Part shown: positions 60,976-64,000 of the stretch, in pieces | Numbering within the stretch: the stretch's first letter is position 1 | Layout: each line of letters begins with the position of its first letter | DNA from: Litorimonas sp947503715 | GTDB taxonomy: Bacteria; Pseudomonadota; Alphaproteobacteria; Caulobacterales; Maricaulaceae | Assembly: GCF_050271975.1 (NCBI RefSeq) | Contig: NZ_CP189850.1 | Location: 1,798,001-1,862,000 of the forward strand | Direction of reading: 5' to 3' | DNA length: 64,000 nucleotides | Position numbers and translations under genes: made by a program | The notes under the pieces: generated by a model | Told to the model about the DNA's origin: nothing | The model's database searches: none | What the model saw: the letters and a program-made list of their open reading frames with translations, nothing else

Positions 60976-61464
60976 ATGTCCCGTATCAAACAAGTCATTC
61001 GCGGCGCGTTCCTGCTGGAATTCGTCTCGGCCTTCATGCTCGCGATGAAATATTTTTTCCGCCCGAAAGTCACGATCAACTACCCGTTCGAAAAAGGCCC
61101 GATCAGCCCGCGTTTTCGCGGTGAGCACGCCCTGCGTCGCTATCCTTCCGGCGAAGAGCGCTGCATCGCCTGTAAACTCTGCGAAGCGATCTGCCCCGCA
61201 CAAGCCATTATTATCGAGGCCGAACCGCGTCCCGACGGCTCCCGCCGCACGACCCGCTATGATATCGACATGGTCAAATGTATCTATTGCGGCTTGTGTC
61301 AGGAAGCCTGTCCCGTCGACGCAATTGTCGAAGGTCCGAATTACGAGTTCGCCACGGAAACCCGCGAAGAACTCTATTATGACAAGGACAAACTCCTCGC
61401 GAACGGGGATCGTTGGGAAACCGAAATCGCAAAAAATCTAGCCTTGGACGCGCCCTACCGTTAA
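60976..61464 (+). CDS. nuoI: NADH-quinone oxidoreductase subunit I
   Basis: Holds clusters N6a and N6b. 162 residues with an amphipathic N-terminal helix and two ferredoxin motifs, CIACKLCEAICPAQ near 59-72 and CIYCGLCQEACPVD near 98-111. Normal family length. Confidence 0.97.
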   Translation: MSRIKQVIRGAFLLEFVSAFMLAMKYFFRPKVTINYPFEKGPISPRFRGEHALRRYPSGEERCIACKLCEAICPAQAIIIEAEPRPDGSRRTTRYDIDMVKCIYCGLCQEACPVDAIVEGPNYEFATETREELYYDKDKLLANGDRWETEIAKNLALDAPYR

Positions 61465-61498
61465 GGGCTGCGACAACTTCGCATCAGGATCTCGAATC

Positions 61499-62098
61499 GT
61501 GCTCATTGCAATTGCATTTTACGTCTTAGCGTTCACCGCTATCGCCGCCGGCTTCATGGTCGTGGCGGCCCGCAATCCCGTACATTCGGTGATGTTCCTC
61601 ATCCTGACATTCTTCTCGGCAGCAGGCTTGTTTATCCTAATGGGGGCCGAGTTTCTCGCGCTCTTGCTCGTTATGGTCTATGTCGGTGCGGTCGCCGTGC
61701 TCTTCCTCTTCGTCGTGATGATGTTGGACGTGGATTTTGTGGAGCTGAAACAGGGCTTTCTCAGCTATCTGCCCGTCGGCATGATAGTTGCCGTTATTTT
61801 GTTGGCAGAAATGATACTGGTTGGCGCGGCCTATTTTGCGGGTGAGTCCAAAACCGTTGTGGTCACGGATAGCGAAGTCACCAATCTCGAAGCGATTGGC
61901 AATGTGCTTTACACACAATATGCGGGCGCGTTCGAGGCGGCGGGTTTGATCCTTCTCGTGGCGCTGATTGGGGCGATTGTGCTGACATTACGTGCAAGGT
62001 CGGGTGTCAAAATTCAGAACGCGATGGACCAAATGGCCCGCACGCGGGAAGACGGTGTCGAGCTCGTCGATATCGAACCCGGACAAGGGTTGGGGTAG
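61499..62098 (+). CDS. nuoJ: NADH-quinone oxidoreductase subunit J
   Basis: Membrane subunit with the pi-bulge helix that relays conformational change. 199 residues, five helices, ALLLVMVYVGAVAVLFLFVVMML near 57-79. Starts with GTG 61499, 34 bases after nuoI. Confidence 0.95.
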   Translation: MLIAIAFYVLAFTAIAAGFMVVAARNPVHSVMFLILTFFSAAGLFILMGAEFLALLLVMVYVGAVAVLFLFVVMMLDVDFVELKQGFLSYLPVGMIVAVILLAEMILVGAAYFAGESKTVVVTDSEVTNLEAIGNVLYTQYAGAFEAAGLILLVALIGAIVLTLRARSGVKIQNAMDQMARTREDGVELVDIEPGQGLG

Positions 62099-62107
62099 GG
62101 GACCGCT

Positions 62108-62434
62108 ATGTTAATCGGATTGCACCATTACCTGATCGTCGCGGCGATCCTGTTCACCATCGGCGTTTTCGGGATTTTCGTTAACCGGAAGAACGTCATC
62201 ATTATCCTCATGTGTGTTGAACTCATCCTGTTGGCCGTGAATATCAATTTCGTTGCCTTCTCTACTCATATGGAACCCGTCGCCGGCGCAGACCCGATTG
62301 CGGGTCAGATCTTTGCGCTCTTCATTCTGACAGTCGCGGCGGCTGAGGCCGCTGTCGGTCTTGCCATTCTTGTCGTTTACTTCCGCAATCGCGGCAACAT
62401 CGCGGTCGAAAATATCGACCTGATGAAGGGGTAA
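62108..62434 (+). CDS. nuoK: NADH-quinone oxidoreductase subunit K
   Basis: Small antiporter-like subunit (MrpC-type), 108 residues, three helices with the conserved glutamates in the second and third helices (MCVELILLAVNINFVAFS; AAAEAAVGLAI). Nine bases after nuoJ; nuoL starts 4 bases after the stop. Confidence 0.96.
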   Translation: MLIGLHHYLIVAAILFTIGVFGIFVNRKNVIIILMCVELILLAVNINFVAFSTHMEPVAGADPIAGQIFALFILTVAAAEAAVGLAILVVYFRNRGNIAVENIDLMKG

Positions 62435-62438
62435 TCTA

Positions 62439-64000
62439 GTGATCTATTTAACGATCGTTTTTGCGCCGCTCATCGGGGCCATCATAGCTGGACTGGCCGG
62501 AACACGCTTCGGCTCGGGTATCCTGAATGCGACAGCGTCCAAGGTCATCACGACAGGACTTCTCTTTATGTCCGCCATCCTATCATGGGTCGTTTTCCTG
62601 AACATTGGTTTTGGCGACGCGCCGGACGAGACAGTCAATGTTCTCCGCTGGATGAGTGTCGGGTCCATGGAAGCGAATTGGGCGCTCAAAATTGATACGC
62701 TGACAGCGGTTATGCTCGTCGTCGTGAACTCCGTTTCTGCCCTCGTGCATCTCTATAGCTGGGGCTATATGGAGGAAGACCCTTATCAGCCGCGTTTCTT
62801 CTCCTATCTCTCGCTCTTTACCTTCGCGATGTTGATGCTCGTCACATCGGATAACTTTATCCAGCTCTTTTTTGGCTGGGAAGGCGTGGGCCTCGCGAGT
62901 TATCTCCTTATCGGATATTACTATAAGAAACCGTCCGCTAATGCGGCGGCGATTAAGGCCTTTGTGACGAACCGCGTGGGTGATGTCGGTCTGGCGCTTG
63001 GCATCATGACCATCTTCCTCATGTTCGGCTCCGTCAAATTTGATACAGTTTTCGCCGCGCTTGAAGGCGGTGTGGATACAATTCTTCCCTTCCTTGGAAT
63101 GGAGTTTAATGCGATTGAATTGATTGCTTTCCTGCTCTTCATCGGCGCGATGGGGAAATCCGCGCAGTTTGTTCTGCACGTCTGGCTGCCTGACGCGATG
63201 GAGGGCCCGACACCTGTCTCCGCGCTGATCCATGCGGCAACTATGGTGACAGCAGGCGTCTTCCTCGTCTGCCGCGCTTATCCGATTTACGAACTGGCCC
63301 CGAATACCTCCGGTTTCATTACAGCTATCGGCGCATTCACGGCGCTCTTCGCCGCGTCCGTCGCGCTTGTCCAGAACGACATCAAACGCGTCATCGCCTA
63401 CTCAACCTGTTCGCAGCTCGGCTATATGTTCTTTGCGGCGGGTGTTGGCGCCTATAATGCGGCGATGTTCCATCTCTTCACCCATGCGTTCTTCAAAGCG
63501 CTGCTCTTCCTCTGCGCGGGTTCTGTGATCCACGCGCTGCATCATCAGCAGGATATGCGCAAAATGGGCGGGATCTGGAAGAAAGTGCCGTGGACTTACG
63601 GCGCGATGATTATTGGCACACTCGCCATCACGGGTATCGGTATTCCGGGCAGCTATACTTTTGGTTTTGCAGGGTTCTTCTCTAAAGACGCGATTATCGA
63701 AGCCGCCTATGATGCGCGCGGCGGCTCCAATGCGGCGATCTTCGCCTTCTGGATCGGGATCACGGCGGCCCTTATGACCAGCTTCTATAGCTGGCGTCTG
63801 ATCATTATGACGTTCCACGGGGAACATCGCGGGAAGCAAAAATATTTCGACGAGGCGCATGAGAGCCCGTGGAATATGCGTCTGCCGCTTGTCCTACTCT
63901 CTATTGGCGCGGTCACAGCGGGTGCGGTGTTCTACAAATATTTCATAAAGGATTATGGCGGGTTCTGGCACGGGTCACTTCCCGGGAAGTCCGGCGAAAC
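62439..64000 (+). CDS. nuoL: NADH-quinone oxidoreductase subunit L (3' end outside window)
   Basis: Distal proton-pumping subunit, MrpA-like. The visible 520 codons from GTG 62439 include the proton-antiporter core: LFFGWEGVGLASYLLIGYYY near 145-164, KSAQFVLHVWLPDAMEGPTPVSALIHAATMVTAGV-type stretch near 244, and VIAYSTCSQLGYMFFA near 318. The C-terminal helices lie beyond the window edge. Confidence 0.96.
   Translation, partial: MIYLTIVFAPLIGAIIAGLAGTRFGSGILNATASKVITTGLLFMSAILSWVVFLNIGFGDAPDETVNVLRWMSVGSMEANWALKIDTLTAVMLVVVNSVSALVHLYSWGYMEEDPYQPRFFSYLSLFTFAMLMLVTSDNFIQLFFGWEGVGLASYLLIGYYYKKPSANAAAIKAFVTNRVGDVGLALGIMTIFLMFGSVKFDTVFAALEGGVDTILPFLGMEFNAIELIAFLLFIGAMGKSAQFVLHVWLPDAMEGPTPVSALIHAATMVTAGVFLVCRAYPIYELAPNTSGFITAIGAFTALFAASVALVQNDIKRVIAYSTCSQLGYMFFAAGVGAYNAAMFHLFTHAFFKALLFLCAGSVIHALHHQQDMRKMGGIWKKVPWTYGAMIIGTLAITGIGIPGSYTFGFAGFFSKDAIIEAAYDARGGSNAAIFAFWIGITAALMTSFYSWRLIIMTFHGEHRGKQKYFDEAHESPWNMRLPLVLLSIGAVTAGAVFYKYFIKDYGGFWHGSLPGKSGE

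Noticed and set aside
1..64000. tRNA, rRNA, CRISPR arrays, insertion sequences, prophage
   Set aside because: I looked for TPsiC-type GGTTCGA signatures with cloverleaf flanks, regularly spaced repeats and transposase or integrase genes and saw none.

Overview
The window is chromosomal DNA of an alphaproteobacterium, most likely from the Caulobacterales/Maricaulales (Hyphomonadaceae-type) line. The evidence is the divK-pleD cell-cycle pair, the alphaproteobacterial LexA operator type (GTTC-N7-GTTC), the gene orders proS-lolCE-lolD-dnaE and trpEGDC-lexA-comEC-gltX-gltA, LpxI in place of LpxH, and a 14-gene-type nuo operon. Base composition looks only moderately GC-rich, unlike Caulobacter itself. 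I see no tRNA or rRNA gene, insertion sequence, prophage or CRISPR array.

Layout. 1-7.9 kb: a thioredoxin-like lipoprotein, a membrane protein, dinB, divK-pleD, rpmG, a Nudix hydrolase, a 0.8-kb repeat-filled gap and a multi-pass membrane protein. 7.6-16.3 kb: DUF1467-proS-lolC/E-lolD, a convergent amino-acid permease, then a 31-codon membrane microprotein under a LexA operator, immediately followed by replicative dnaE. 16.4-33 kb: a TadG-like protein, then the envelope/translation cluster rpsB-tsf-pyrH-frr-uppS-cdsA-dxr-rseP-bamA-skp-lpxD-fabZ-lpxA-lpxI-lpxB. 33-44.7 kb: minus-strand gltA and gltX, plus-strand comEC, then minus-strand lexA and ppiD-trpE-trpG-trpD-trpC-DUF6980. 44.8-50 kb: tpiA, a PAN/Apple-domain protein, two unknowns and prfC. 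50-51 kb: a second repeat-filled gap. 51-64 kb: nuoA to nuoL (nuoL cut by the window edge), with four non-Nuo genes spliced between nuoC and nuoG.

How the genes work together. Three LexA operators share the core GAACAT-N5-GAAC in the same orientation to their genes. They define a local SOS group: dinB, lexA, and a SidA-like single-pass microprotein that may be co-transcribed with dnaE. SidA of Caulobacter is a LexA-controlled division inhibitor, so this locus may couple damage-induced division arrest to the replicative polymerase. The 18-33 kb cluster joins translation factors to isoprenoid carrier, phospholipid, outer-membrane protein and lipid A synthesis. The nuo operon builds respiratory complex I.

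Most unusual points: the SidA-like gene in front of dnaE; the same helix-hairpin-helix-type tail on ribosomal protein S2 and on NuoE; four extra genes translationally coupled into nuo; two collinear composite repeat modules about 44 kb apart; and several reciprocal stop-codon overlaps between convergent genes. All assignments come from reading the sequence and from knowledge of the families. No database search was run.
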